Assembly: GCA_023444765.1 (NCBI GenBank)
Contig: JAEXLY010000022.1
Span: 1-17,134, forward strand
DNA length: 17,134 nt
Source of the DNA: Pseudomonadota bacterium
GTDB taxonomy: Bacteria; Pseudomonadota; Gammaproteobacteria; Xanthomonadales; Xanthomonadaceae
Direction of reading: 5' to 3'
Part shown: positions 6,312 to 13,257 of the stretch, piece after piece
How positions within the stretch are numbered: position 1 is the stretch's first letter
Layout of the letters: every line of letters begins with the position of its first letter
Translations under genes and position numbers: made by a program
Notes under the pieces: generated by a model
Told to the model about the DNA's origin: nothing
Seen by the model: the letters and a program-made list of their open reading frames with translations, nothing else
Databases searched by the model: none

Positions 6312-7286
6312 TCAAGCCGCGCGGCCGCGCGCCATGCGCGCGCAGGTTTCGATCGCGGCATAGAGGCTGGACGGATCGGCGCGTCCGGTCCCGGCGAGGT
6401 CGAACGCGGTGCCATGGTCGACCGCGACGCGCGGCCACGGCAGGCCCAGGGTCAGGTTCACCGCGCGCTCGAAACCGCTGTACTTGAGCACCGGCAGCCC
6501 CTGGTCGTGGTACATCGCCAGGACGGCGTCGAATCCGCGCAGCTTCGCCGGCAGGAAGGCGGTGTCCGCAGGTAGCGGTCCGGGCAGGTCCATCCCTGCG
6601 CTGCGCAGCCGTTCGAGCAGGGGCGCGATCACCTCGATCTCCTCGCGCCCGAGGTGCCCGGACTCGCCGGCGTGCGGGTTCAGCCCGAGCACCGCGATGC
6701 GTGGTTCGGCGATCCCGAAATCGCGGCGCAGCGCGCCGTGCAGGATGCGAAGCGTCCGCTCCAGCGCCTGCGCCGTGATCGCGTCCGCCACCTCGCGCAG
6801 CGGCAGGTGGGTGGTCGCCAGCGCCACCCGCACGATGTCGTTGGCCAGCATCATCACCACGTCGCAGCCGGCCTCTCCCGCCAGCAGTTCGGTGGTGCCG
6901 GAGTACGGGATGCCGCCCTCGTTGATGGTGGCCTTGTGCACCGGTCCCGTCACCATCCCGCCGCAACGGCCGTCCCGGCACGCCGCCGCCGCCTGCTGGA
7001 GGGCGTAAACGACCGCGGGGGCGTTGCGCGGGTCCGGGCGCCCCGGCACGCATGGCGCGGCGGCCGGCACCGGATGCAGCGGCAGTTCGCCCGGGCCAGT
7101 GGCGGCGGCATCGGGCGGCAGCAGGGACAGCGGCAGGGACAGGCGCAGCGCCGCCTGTTGCAGCGAGTCGGGATCGCCGAAGGCGACCAGGTCGGCGTCC
7201 CAGTCGCGCTGCACTGCGCGCACGCACAGCTCAGGCCCGACGCCTGCCGGTTCGCCCGGCACCAGCGCCAGCCGCGGGCGCGGCAT
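6312..7286 (-). CDS. pdxA: 4-hydroxythreonine-4-phosphate dehydrogenase
   Basis: PdxA oxidises 4-phosphohydroxy-L-threonine with NAD+ in the DXP-dependent route to pyridoxal 5'-phosphate. The 324-residue product (329 in E. coli) begins at ATG 7286, giving PRLALVPGEPAGVGPEL. Metal ligands are His160 (ATTHLPLR), His205 (GLNPHAGE) and His260 (AMYHDQG), matching E. coli His166, His211 and His266. Substrate contacts Lys268, Asn277 and Arg286 correspond to Lys274, Asn283 and Arg292. One difference: the E. coli TGHTEFF stretch reads SGTTELL here, so the substrate-contacting His136 is replaced by Thr131. The surA stop lies one base before the pdxA ATG, so expression is probably coupled to surA, as in E. 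coli. Confidence 0.95.
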   Translation of the reverse strand: MPRPRLALVPGEPAGVGPELCVRAVQRDWDADLVAFGDPDSLQQAALRLSLPLSLLPPDAAATGPGELPLHPVPAAAPCVPGRPDPRNAPAVVYALQQAAAACRDGRCGGMVTGPVHKATINEGGIPYSGTTELLAGEAGCDVVMMLANDIVRVALATTHLPLREVADAITAQALERTLRILHGALRRDFGIAEPRIAVLGLNPHAGESGHLGREEIEVIAPLLERLRSAGMDLPGPLPADTAFLPAKLRGFDAVLAMYHDQGLPVLKYSGFERAVNLTLGLPWPRVAVDHGTAFDLAGTGRADPSSLYAAIETCARMARGRAA

Positions 7287-7287
7287 C

Positions 7288-8604
7288 TCAGCCGCCGTCG
7301 CCGCCGCTGGGCTGGACGTTGCCGGTCCGGATGTCCACGTAGGCCTCGCCGCGCATCTCGCGCACGTAGCGGTCCCACTCGTCCTCGAGCTTGCGCTGGC
7401 CGATCGCCTCGCGCACCTGGGCACGGCGGTTCTCGTCGCCCGCGCTCGCCTGGCGGCTGCCGGTGCGCTGCACGATGTGCCAGCCGGCCTGGGTGCGGAA
7501 CGGGGCCGACACCTGGCCGTCCTCCAGCGTCGCGACCTGGCCGCCGAACTCGGGGCCGAACTCGTCCTGGGTGAACCAGCCCAGGTCACCGCCCTCGGCC
7601 TTGCTGACCGTGTCGTCCGAGTGTTCGCGGGCCACTTCCTGGAAGTCCGCGCCACCGGCAATGCGTGCGCGCAGGGTGTCGATGCGGGCCTTCGCCTCGC
7701 CGTCGCCGCCGGCGCCCTCGGCCGGACGCACCAGGATGTGGCGGGCGCTGTACTGGGTGACCGTGCCGCCGCCCGCCTGGCTGCCGTCGCGCGTGTCCAC
7801 CAGCTGCAGCAGCTGGAAGCCGCTGGGGCCGCGGATCGGGCCGATCACGTCGCCGGGCGACATGGAGCGGATCGCGCTGGCGAATGCCACCGGGATCTCG
7901 TCCAGGCTGCGCCAGCCCAGGCTGCCGCCCTCGAGCGCATTGGGGCTGTCGGAATAGCGCACCGCCGCGGCTGCGAACTCCATTTCGCCGCGATCGAGCA
8001 GGCCCTTGATGCCGTCGATCTTCTGCTGGCCGGTGGCGATCTGCTCCGGCGTGGCGCCCTCGGGCAGGGCCACCAGGATGTGCGCCAGCTGGTACTGCGT
8101 GCCGCCGGCCTGTGCTGCCATCGCCGCATCCACCTCGGCGTCGCTGACGCTGATGCGGCTCTGCGCGAAGCGCTGGCGCAGACGCTGGATCAGCATCTCG
8201 TCGCGAAGCGAGCTGCGGAAGTCGTCGAGCGACATGCCATCGCGCGCGAGTTGCTGCCGCAACTGGTCCGGCGACAGATTGTTCTGCTGGGCGATGTTGC
8301 CGACCGCCATGTCCACTTCCGAATCGCCCACGCGCACGCCGGTTTCGGCCGCGCGCGTGGTCTGCAGCTTGACCAGGACGAGGCGCTCCAGCACCTGGCG
8401 CTCGAGCACGGGGCGCGGCGGCAGCTGGTTCTGGCGTCCGGCGTACTGCGCTTCGATGTTGGCGACGGCGCGGTCGAGCTCGCTCTGCAGGATCACGTCC
8501 TCGTCGACCACGGCCGCGATGCGCTCGAGCGGCTGGACGGTTTGCGCCTGGAGGGTGCCGGCCAGCAGCAGGGCGGCGCACAGGAATGCGATGCGGGTTT
8601 TCAT
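7288..8604 (-). CDS. surA: Periplasmic chaperone / peptidyl-prolyl isomerase SurA
   Basis: SurA escorts unfolded outer-membrane proteins, including LptD, through the periplasm to the BAM complex. The 438-residue precursor (428 in E. coli) opens with a signal peptide, MKTRIAFLCAALLLAGTLQA, probably cut after residue 20. The N-terminal chaperone domain covers about 25-165. Two parvulin domains follow: the first from QLAHILVAL (172-180) to about 271, with GGSLGW; the second from ARHILVRP (287-294) to about 381, with EGGDLGWF and GWHIVQRTGSR. A C-terminal helix with KLEDEWDRYVREMR (405-418) completes the chaperone core, before a Gly-rich tail. The ATG overlaps the lptD stop (ATGA at 8604-8601), and pdxA starts one base after its stop. 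No ribosome site is visible, which supports translational coupling. Confidence 0.96.
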   Translation of the reverse strand: MKTRIAFLCAALLLAGTLQAQTVQPLERIAAVVDEDVILQSELDRAVANIEAQYAGRQNQLPPRPVLERQVLERLVLVKLQTTRAAETGVRVGDSEVDMAVGNIAQQNNLSPDQLRQQLARDGMSLDDFRSSLRDEMLIQRLRQRFAQSRISVSDAEVDAAMAAQAGGTQYQLAHILVALPEGATPEQIATGQQKIDGIKGLLDRGEMEFAAAAVRYSDSPNALEGGSLGWRSLDEIPVAFASAIRSMSPGDVIGPIRGPSGFQLLQLVDTRDGSQAGGGTVTQYSARHILVRPAEGAGGDGEAKARIDTLRARIAGGADFQEVAREHSDDTVSKAEGGDLGWFTQDEFGPEFGGQVATLEDGQVSAPFRTQAGWHIVQRTGSRQASAGDENRRAQVREAIGQRKLEDEWDRYVREMRGEAYVDIRTGNVQPSGGDGG

Positions 8605-11054
8605 GGGGAGAGGTCTGCGGGGAGGTCGCCGTCGTCCACGCCGGTGCGCAGCTCCGAGGGCGGGACGAGGTAGAGGTCGTCGCGGTGATAGCCGAGAATA
8701 GCACGGCGCAACCGGCCCCGATTGTCGGGTCCGGCCGAGCCCAGGCCCTTGAGTTCGATCTCCAGCTGGATCGAATCGTTCATCTCGCCGCGGGTGTTGC
8801 GCACGTAGCGGCGACCCACCAGGCGGGCGGCGATGCAGCAGCTTTCCCACTGCACGCCGGCGATGCCTTCGATCACTTTGTTGTCCTGGAGGGAGTAGTA
8901 GTAGCGGCCCACCAGGCTCCAGGTCGGATTGAGCGGGTACAGGAAGGACAGGTCGACCTGCTCCAGCAGGTCGCTCTGGTCGAGGACGTTGCGCCGGTAG
9001 CGATACGACAGATTGATGATGCCGTCGTCCCCAACCAGGTAGCGGGTGCGGACACTCGCCAAGTCCTCGCGCCGGCTGGCAGGGTTCCACTGGTACGAGG
9101 CGCCGATCGTCCAACGATCGTTGATCGCGTAACTGGTATCGGCGACCCAGGATGAGCTGCCTTTCTCGACTGGCACTTCGCCGCCCAGTGTGATCCGCGC
9201 GTCCTCGAAGTAGTGGATCTGGCCAATGCTGGCCGAGAGCTTCTCGCGGCCATCGGACTCGCGGATCATGCGTGTGGTCAATGCCACGGTGAGCTGGTTG
9301 GCGTCACCCTGCCGGTCCGCGCCCGAATAGCGGTTGTCGCGGAACAGTTGCCCCCAGCTGAAGCTCATCGGCCGCGTATCGAACAGCGGCATGTCGTCCT
9401 GGTCGCGGTACGGCGAATTGAGATAGAACAGCCGCGGCTCGAGGGTGTGCAGGAAGGTCTCGCCGCGGAACCGGGTGTCGCGTTCGAAGAACAGGCCCGC
9501 ATCCACACTGCCGATCGGCTGGCTACGTGAAGGCGAGCGGCTTGCGAACTCCTCGTCCAGCTGGTACGCCGTATAGCGCCACGCAAGTGTGGGCGTGATG
9601 AACCAGCTCGCGCCTTCGAGCGGCATGCTCAACCACGGCTTGAGGTCCAGGCGGCTGCCGCCCGGGCGACGCTCGTCGTCCACGTGCGCGAAGCGCACCG
9701 CCTCGGTGTCGGCACCGGCCACGAACCGGCCGAATGGCTGCTCCCAGCGGAAGTAGGCGCGAGGTAGGCGGTTGTAGGCAAGTTGCCACTCGCGAAGCGT
9801 GTAATCAGCGAGATGGTGATAGTCCGCAGCGAGTCCGGCGCTCCAGTAACGACTGCGGCCGTAGATGCCTATGTCACTGGTCAGCGAATACGCCGATATG
9901 CCCTCGGCGTTGCTGCTGGCGTCCTCGAGCCACCGCGGGTCACTGAGCCAGTAGACATTCGCCAGCGCCCGCCAGGTCCCGTTCACGTTGTGGAAACCGT
10001 TGAAACTGAACATGCCGCGATCCTCTTCCCGGTAGTTTTCCGGTGGGATTCGCGGATCGGCGATTTCCTCAGGGCGCTCGCGCCAGGTCAGGTCGTCCGA
10101 CCGGAGGACCTGGAGGTCGAAGGTCCCGCCACTACGCTCGGTGAGGTAGCGGAACTCCGTGCCCAGCTGCAGGCCGCGGTCGCTCATCCAGCGCGGCGTC
10201 AGGGTGAGGTCGTAGTTGGGGGCGAGGTTGAAGTAGATCGGCTGGCGCCAGTCGAAACCGTTGCGGCTCGAGAGGCTGATGCTGGGGTAGAGCAGGCCGG
10301 TGCGGCGGCGGTCGTCGATCGGGAAGGCAAGCCAGGGCACGTACAGTACCGGAACCTTGCCGATGCGCAGGGTGGCGTTTCGCGCCACGCCGGTGCCTTC
10401 CTCGGTGTCGACGTCGATGCGTTGCGCGCGCAGTTCCCACCAGCGCTGGCTGGGCGGGCAGCTGGAATAGGTGGACCCGAACATCCGGCCCCTCGACTGT
10501 TCCATCTCGATCCGCTCGGCTCCGCCGTTGCCGCGGCGCTCGGTGAGCTGGTAGCGCACGTTGTCGATGCGGTGCGAATCGGTGTTCTGGTCGCCCTCCA
10601 GGCGTTCGGCTATCACGCGCATGCCGGAATCCTGGTAGCGCACGTTGCCGGTGGCTGTATAGGTGCCGGTGTCCTGGGAGAATTCGATGTTGTCGGTGCC
10701 GAGGAACTGGTCGCCACGGCGCAGGGTGACGTTGCCGGTGACGTTGTAGATCCCGCCATCCACGCCCATGGTCTGGTCGCCCTGGATGTCGGTGGGCAGG
10801 TTCTCGCGGTCGGCGGCGTTGCCCACCGGCGGCTGCGCGTCGGGGAACAGCGGTACGGCGTCCTCGACCGGGCACATCGACCAGTCGACCGGGATGTCGT
10901 CGTCCGCGTGGGCTGCCAGCGACAGGGCGATGCAGAGCGGCAGGGGCAGCAGGCGGAACGCGGGTCGCACGCGACGGGATCCCGGAGACGGAAAGGCCGC
11001 TAGCTTGCCGCAAGCCTCGTGCAGCGGCAATGCGGGCCGCCAGCGCCGGTTCAT
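8601..11054 (-). CDS. lptD: LPS-assembly outer-membrane protein LptD
   Basis: LptD (Imp/OstA) is the outer-membrane beta-barrel that, with LptE, inserts lipopolysaccharide into the outer leaflet. The 817-residue reading has a signal sequence around 28-50 (RRVRPAFRLLPLPLCIALSLAAHA), a periplasmic OstA-type beta-jellyroll (about 85-235; YNVTGNVTLRRGDQFLGTDNIEF), and a barrel from about 240 on. The cysteine pattern of LptD is complete: Cys61, Cys199 and the adjacent pair Cys739-Cys740 (QWESCCIAARL), which in E. coli form two interdomain disulfides. The ATG at 11054 overlaps the stop of the deacetylase-family gene (ATGA). It leaves an unusually long n-region; a GTG at 10970 would give a compact 22-residue signal peptide. 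surA overlaps downstream. Confidence 0.95.
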   Translation of the reverse strand: MNRRWRPALPLHEACGKLAAFPSPGSRRVRPAFRLLPLPLCIALSLAAHADDDIPVDWSMCPVEDAVPLFPDAQPPVGNAADRENLPTDIQGDQTMGVDGGIYNVTGNVTLRRGDQFLGTDNIEFSQDTGTYTATGNVRYQDSGMRVIAERLEGDQNTDSHRIDNVRYQLTERRGNGGAERIEMEQSRGRMFGSTYSSCPPSQRWWELRAQRIDVDTEEGTGVARNATLRIGKVPVLYVPWLAFPIDDRRRTGLLYPSISLSSRNGFDWRQPIYFNLAPNYDLTLTPRWMSDRGLQLGTEFRYLTERSGGTFDLQVLRSDDLTWRERPEEIADPRIPPENYREEDRGMFSFNGFHNVNGTWRALANVYWLSDPRWLEDASSNAEGISAYSLTSDIGIYGRSRYWSAGLAADYHHLADYTLREWQLAYNRLPRAYFRWEQPFGRFVAGADTEAVRFAHVDDERRPGGSRLDLKPWLSMPLEGASWFITPTLAWRYTAYQLDEEFASRSPSRSQPIGSVDAGLFFERDTRFRGETFLHTLEPRLFYLNSPYRDQDDMPLFDTRPMSFSWGQLFRDNRYSGADRQGDANQLTVALTTRMIRESDGREKLSASIGQIHYFEDARITLGGEVPVEKGSSSWVADTSYAINDRWTIGASYQWNPASRREDLASVRTRYLVGDDGIINLSYRYRRNVLDQSDLLEQVDLSFLYPLNPTWSLVGRYYYSLQDNKVIEGIAGVQWESCCIAARLVGRRYVRNTRGEMNDSIQLEIELKGLGSAGPDNRGRLRRAILGYHRDDLYLVPPSELRTGVDDGDLPADLSP

Positions 11055-11989
11055 GCGGCCCAGGGTGGCCCCTCGGCCAGCGCCGCGACATGGGCGACCG
11101 CGCATTCGGCCAGCGCTTCCAGGTGGTAGCCGCCCTCGAGCATGGACACGATGCGGCCCTCGGCGTGGCGCGCGGCCAACCCGTGCAGACGCCCGGTCAG
11201 CCAGCCGAAATCCTCCGGATCCAGCTCCAGCTGGGCCATCGAATCGCGACGGTCGCCATCGAAGCCCGCGGAGATCAGCAGCAGCTGGGGCGCGAACCCC
11301 TCCAGGGCCGGCAGCAGGATTTCCTCCCAGCTGTGCCGGAACGCCTCGCCGCCGGCGCCCGCCGGCAGCAGCGCATTGACGATGTTGCCCACGCCGCGCT
11401 CGTTGCCGGCCCCGGTCCAGGGATACAGCGGCGCCTGGTGCGAACTCGCGTAGAGCACCCGGGGATCCTGCTCGAAGATCGCCTGCGTGCCGTTGCCGTG
11501 ATGCACGTCGAAATCGACGATGGCCACCCGCGCCAGCCCGAACCGGTCGAGAGCGTGCGCAGCGGCCACGGCGATGTTGTCGAACAGGCAGAAACCCATG
11601 GCGGCGTCGATCGTGGCGTGGTGGCCAGGCGGGCGCACCGCGCAGAAGGCGACGTCGGTCTCGCCCTGCATCACCGCCTCGGTGGCCGCGATTCCGGCCC
11701 CGACCGCACGCAACGCCGCCTCGGGCGAGCCCGGGGAAACCACCGTGTCCGGATCGAGCCGGAGCCTGCCCGGCGGATGCGGCGCCAGCACCGTCGCCAG
11801 CAGGCGCGGGTCATGCACGCGCAGCAGCTGCCCCCGGGTGGCGCGCGGCGCCTCCACCCACTCCATCGCAGGAAACGCTTCGTGCAGCGCTTCGAGCACC
11901 GCTCCAAGCCGTTCCGGACACTCGGGATGGCCCGGCCCGGTGTCGTGCTCGAGGCACGCCGGATGGGTGTAGCCGAGGACACGCGCCAC
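11051..11989 (-). CDS. Histone deacetylase family (class II-like) hydrolase
   Basis: This 312-residue protein belongs to the bacterial arginase/deacetylase fold that includes AcuC, HDAC-like amidohydrolases and polyamine deacetylases. Catalytic motifs are intact: RPPGHH at 119-124 (the two active-site histidines), DFDVHHGNGT at 159-168 with zinc ligands Asp161 and His163, ISAGFDGDRRD at 239-249 with zinc ligand Asp244, and GGYH at 286-289 with the catalytic tyrosine Tyr288. The substrate is not predictable from sequence: acetyl-lysine, acetyl-polyamine or another amide are all possible. The start is a GTG with a good ribosome site (TAGGA, 7 nt spacing) that overlaps the stop of the adenosyltransferase gene. 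Its stop overlaps the lptD ATG, so lptD translation may depend on it. Confidence 0.92.
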   Translation of the reverse strand: MARVLGYTHPACLEHDTGPGHPECPERLGAVLEALHEAFPAMEWVEAPRATRGQLLRVHDPRLLATVLAPHPPGRLRLDPDTVVSPGSPEAALRAVGAGIAATEAVMQGETDVAFCAVRPPGHHATIDAAMGFCLFDNIAVAAAHALDRFGLARVAIVDFDVHHGNGTQAIFEQDPRVLYASSHQAPLYPWTGAGNERGVGNIVNALLPAGAGGEAFRHSWEEILLPALEGFAPQLLLISAGFDGDRRDSMAQLELDPEDFGWLTGRLHGLAARHAEGRIVSMLEGGYHLEALAECAVAHVAALAEGPPWAA

Positions 11990-11996
11990 GGCGGCG

Positions 11997-12001
11997 TCCT
12001 A
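11997..12001 (-). promoter_or_regulatory. Ribosome binding site for the deacetylase-family GTG
   Basis: Reading the minus strand, TAGGA is followed by 7 nt and then the GTG at 11989. The first three bases are the TAG stop of the upstream adenosyltransferase gene, so a terminating ribosome lands on the next initiation site. This supports the GTG as the true start. Confidence 0.55.
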
Positions 12002-12547
12002 GCGGCGCTCGTGGCGCCAGATGACTTCGCCGTGCCCGTCGGCGCGCGCCAGCACCCGGGCCAGCACGAACAGCAGGTCGGAAAGCCGGTTGAGATAACC
12101 GATGGCCTGCGGGCGGACGGCCTCGTGCCGCGAGAGGGTCACCGCCTCGCGCTCGGCACGGCGCACCACGGTGCGGGCGACATGGCAACGGGCGGCCGCC
12201 TCCCCGCCGCCGGGCAGGATGAAATCCTTCAGCGGAGGGAGGTCGCCGTTGTAGTGGTCCAGGCGCTCTTCCAGCCGTGCGATGTCGGCATCGGCGATCG
12301 CGGCGTGGCCGGGGATGCACAGTTCGCCGCCGAGGTCGAACAGCTGGTGCTGGACCGAGACCAGCAGGTCGCGGATGTCCTCGGGCAGCGGCGTCGCCAG
12401 CAGCAGGCCGATGGCCGAATTGGCCTCGTCGACGGTGCCGTAGGCGCCGACCCGCGCGGAATCCTTGGGCACGCGGCTGCCGTCGCCCAGCCCGGTGGTA
12501 CCGTCGTCCCCGGTGCGGGTGTAGATCTTCGACAGGCGGTTGCCCAC
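11999..12547 (-). CDS. Cob(I)alamin adenosyltransferase, PduO type
   Basis: The enzyme transfers the adenosyl group of ATP to cob(I)alamin, making adenosylcobalamin, in corrinoid salvage or de novo synthesis. The 182-residue product is a typical single-domain PduO/MMAB-type five-helix protein: KIYTRTGDDGTTGL at 7-20 (ATP-binding N-terminal motif), RVGAYGTVDEANSAIG at 32-47, FILPGG at 109-114, CHVARTVVRRAER at 121-133 and YLNRLSDLLFVLAR at 151-164. The start is GTG at 12547, with AGGGA upstream that overlaps the stop of the DUF6580 gene 14 nt away. No cobalamin riboswitch is visible nearby. Neighbours suggest one transcript from the membrane protein through this gene to lptD. Confidence 0.94.
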   Translation of the reverse strand: MGNRLSKIYTRTGDDGTTGLGDGSRVPKDSARVGAYGTVDEANSAIGLLLATPLPEDIRDLLVSVQHQLFDLGGELCIPGHAAIADADIARLEERLDHYNGDLPPLKDFILPGGGEAAARCHVARTVVRRAEREAVTLSRHEAVRPQAIGYLNRLSDLLFVLARVLARADGHGEVIWRHERR

Positions 12548-12561
12548 GACGGGCCCGGTCC

Positions 12562-13158
12562 CTAGACGGTTTGCGCGCGCAGCGCCGGCAGGCGGACGCG
12601 CAGCAGTGCAAAGCCGCCGAACAGCAGCGCCGAATAGGCCAGCGTGCTCAGCAGGGTGGTCTTGAAGAACGGCACGGCCGCGATGTAGCAGGGCAGCAGG
12701 CCCGTGCTGCAGGCCGGATAGCCCGGGACCATGAACGCGGTCACCCAGACCGCGAAGTTGCTGACCAGGAAGAACAGCACCGATCCGGCCAGCGAATAGC
12801 CCAGCACGCGCGCCCCGTTCACCCGGCCACGCAGGCCGAACGCCAGCACCACGGTCGCGGCGATGCTCAGGTAGTTGGCCAGCAGGCTGGGCAGGTAGGC
12901 GGCCGTCGTGAGGTAGGCCAGGTAGGCATCGCCGCGGAGCAGGCCCAGCGCCAGGTCGGCCACCAGCATGGCCAGCACCGGGACCACGAACGCCAGGCTG
13001 CGGCGGGCGAAGTAGGCGCCACCGAACAGCGCGATCGCCTCGATCGGGGCGAAGTTGGGCGGCAGCGGCAGCAGGCGCGAGAACGCGGCCAGCAGGATCA
13101 TTGCCGTCAGGACCAGCGGGCCGGGTGCGAACGGGGTCTCGGAAGCGGGTCGGGTCAT
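12562..13158 (-). CDS. DUF6580-like small polytopic membrane protein, putative transporter
   Basis: The 198-residue protein has about five to six hydrophobic helices and a layout I recognise from the DUF6580 putative transport family: SRLLPLPPNFAPIEAIALFGGAYFARR after the first helix, AMLVADLALGLLRGD in the middle, and a late GLLPCYIAAVPFF plus small-residue-rich helix. The conserved xPxNFxPIxAxALFxGxYF stretch is reminiscent of substrate-binding subunits of ECF vitamin transporters, but no ECF ATPase or T-component is present here. Two cysteines sit close together in PACSTGLLPCY. An alternative ATG at 13176 adds six residues. It leads the transcript with the cobalamin adenosyltransferase 14 nt downstream, which makes a corrinoid substrate a reasonable but unproven guess. 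Confidence 0.78.
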   Translation of the reverse strand: MTRPASETPFAPGPLVLTAMILLAAFSRLLPLPPNFAPIEAIALFGGAYFARRSLAFVVPVLAMLVADLALGLLRGDAYLAYLTTAAYLPSLLANYLSIAATVVLAFGLRGRVNGARVLGYSLAGSVLFFLVSNFAVWVTAFMVPGYPACSTGLLPCYIAAVPFFKTTLLSTLAYSALLFGGFALLRVRLPALRAQTV

Positions 13159-13189
13159 GGCAGGCGGTCGCGACATGGGAAACGCCGGC

Positions 13190-13195
13190 ATTCTA
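13190..13195 (-). promoter_or_regulatory. Candidate -10 for the DUF6580-to-apaH transcript
   Basis: On the minus strand TAGAAT is followed immediately by GCCGGCG (13189-13183). Transcription would begin near 13183, giving a leader of about 25 nt for the ATG at 13158, or about 7 nt for the ATG at 13176. No TTGACA-like -35 is obvious. The same block, inverted, occurs on the other side of this intergenic region. Confidence 0.45.
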
Positions 13196-13243
13196 CCCGC
13201 TTCGCACCGGCCCCGGCCGCACGGGCGCGAACGGCGCTGCCGG

Positions 13244-13249
13244 TATGAT
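13244..13249 (+). promoter_or_regulatory. Candidate -10 for ubiH, nearly leaderless
   Basis: TATGAT is followed by GCCGGCG and then the ubiH ATG at 13258. With usual spacing the transcript would start at about 13256-13258, so ubiH mRNA would be leaderless or nearly so. This agrees with the absence of a ribosome site before the ATG. The -10 also lies inside a small dyad (GCCGG 13239-13243 and CCGGC 13251-13255). No good -35 is visible. Confidence 0.45.
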
Positions 13250-13257
13250 GCCGGCGC

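Noticed and set aside
7024..8673. Long plus-strand frame opposite surA and pdxA (549 codons)
   Set aside because: Antisense to two clearly conserved genes, with His/Ala/Gly/Arg-rich, motif-free sequence.
9783..11003. 406-codon plus-strand frame opposite lptD
   Set aside because: Antisense shadow of lptD; composition reflects the complementary codon pattern and no domain is recognisable.
11030..12565. 511-codon plus-strand frame opposite the deacetylase and adenosyltransferase genes
   Set aside because: Shadow frame over two genes with intact catalytic motifs; no recognisable protein features.
13159..13257. Possible cobalamin riboswitch ahead of the DUF6580-adenosyltransferase genes
   Set aside because: The gap is under 100 nt, too short for the aptamer of about 200 nt, and no B12-box-like sequence was seen.
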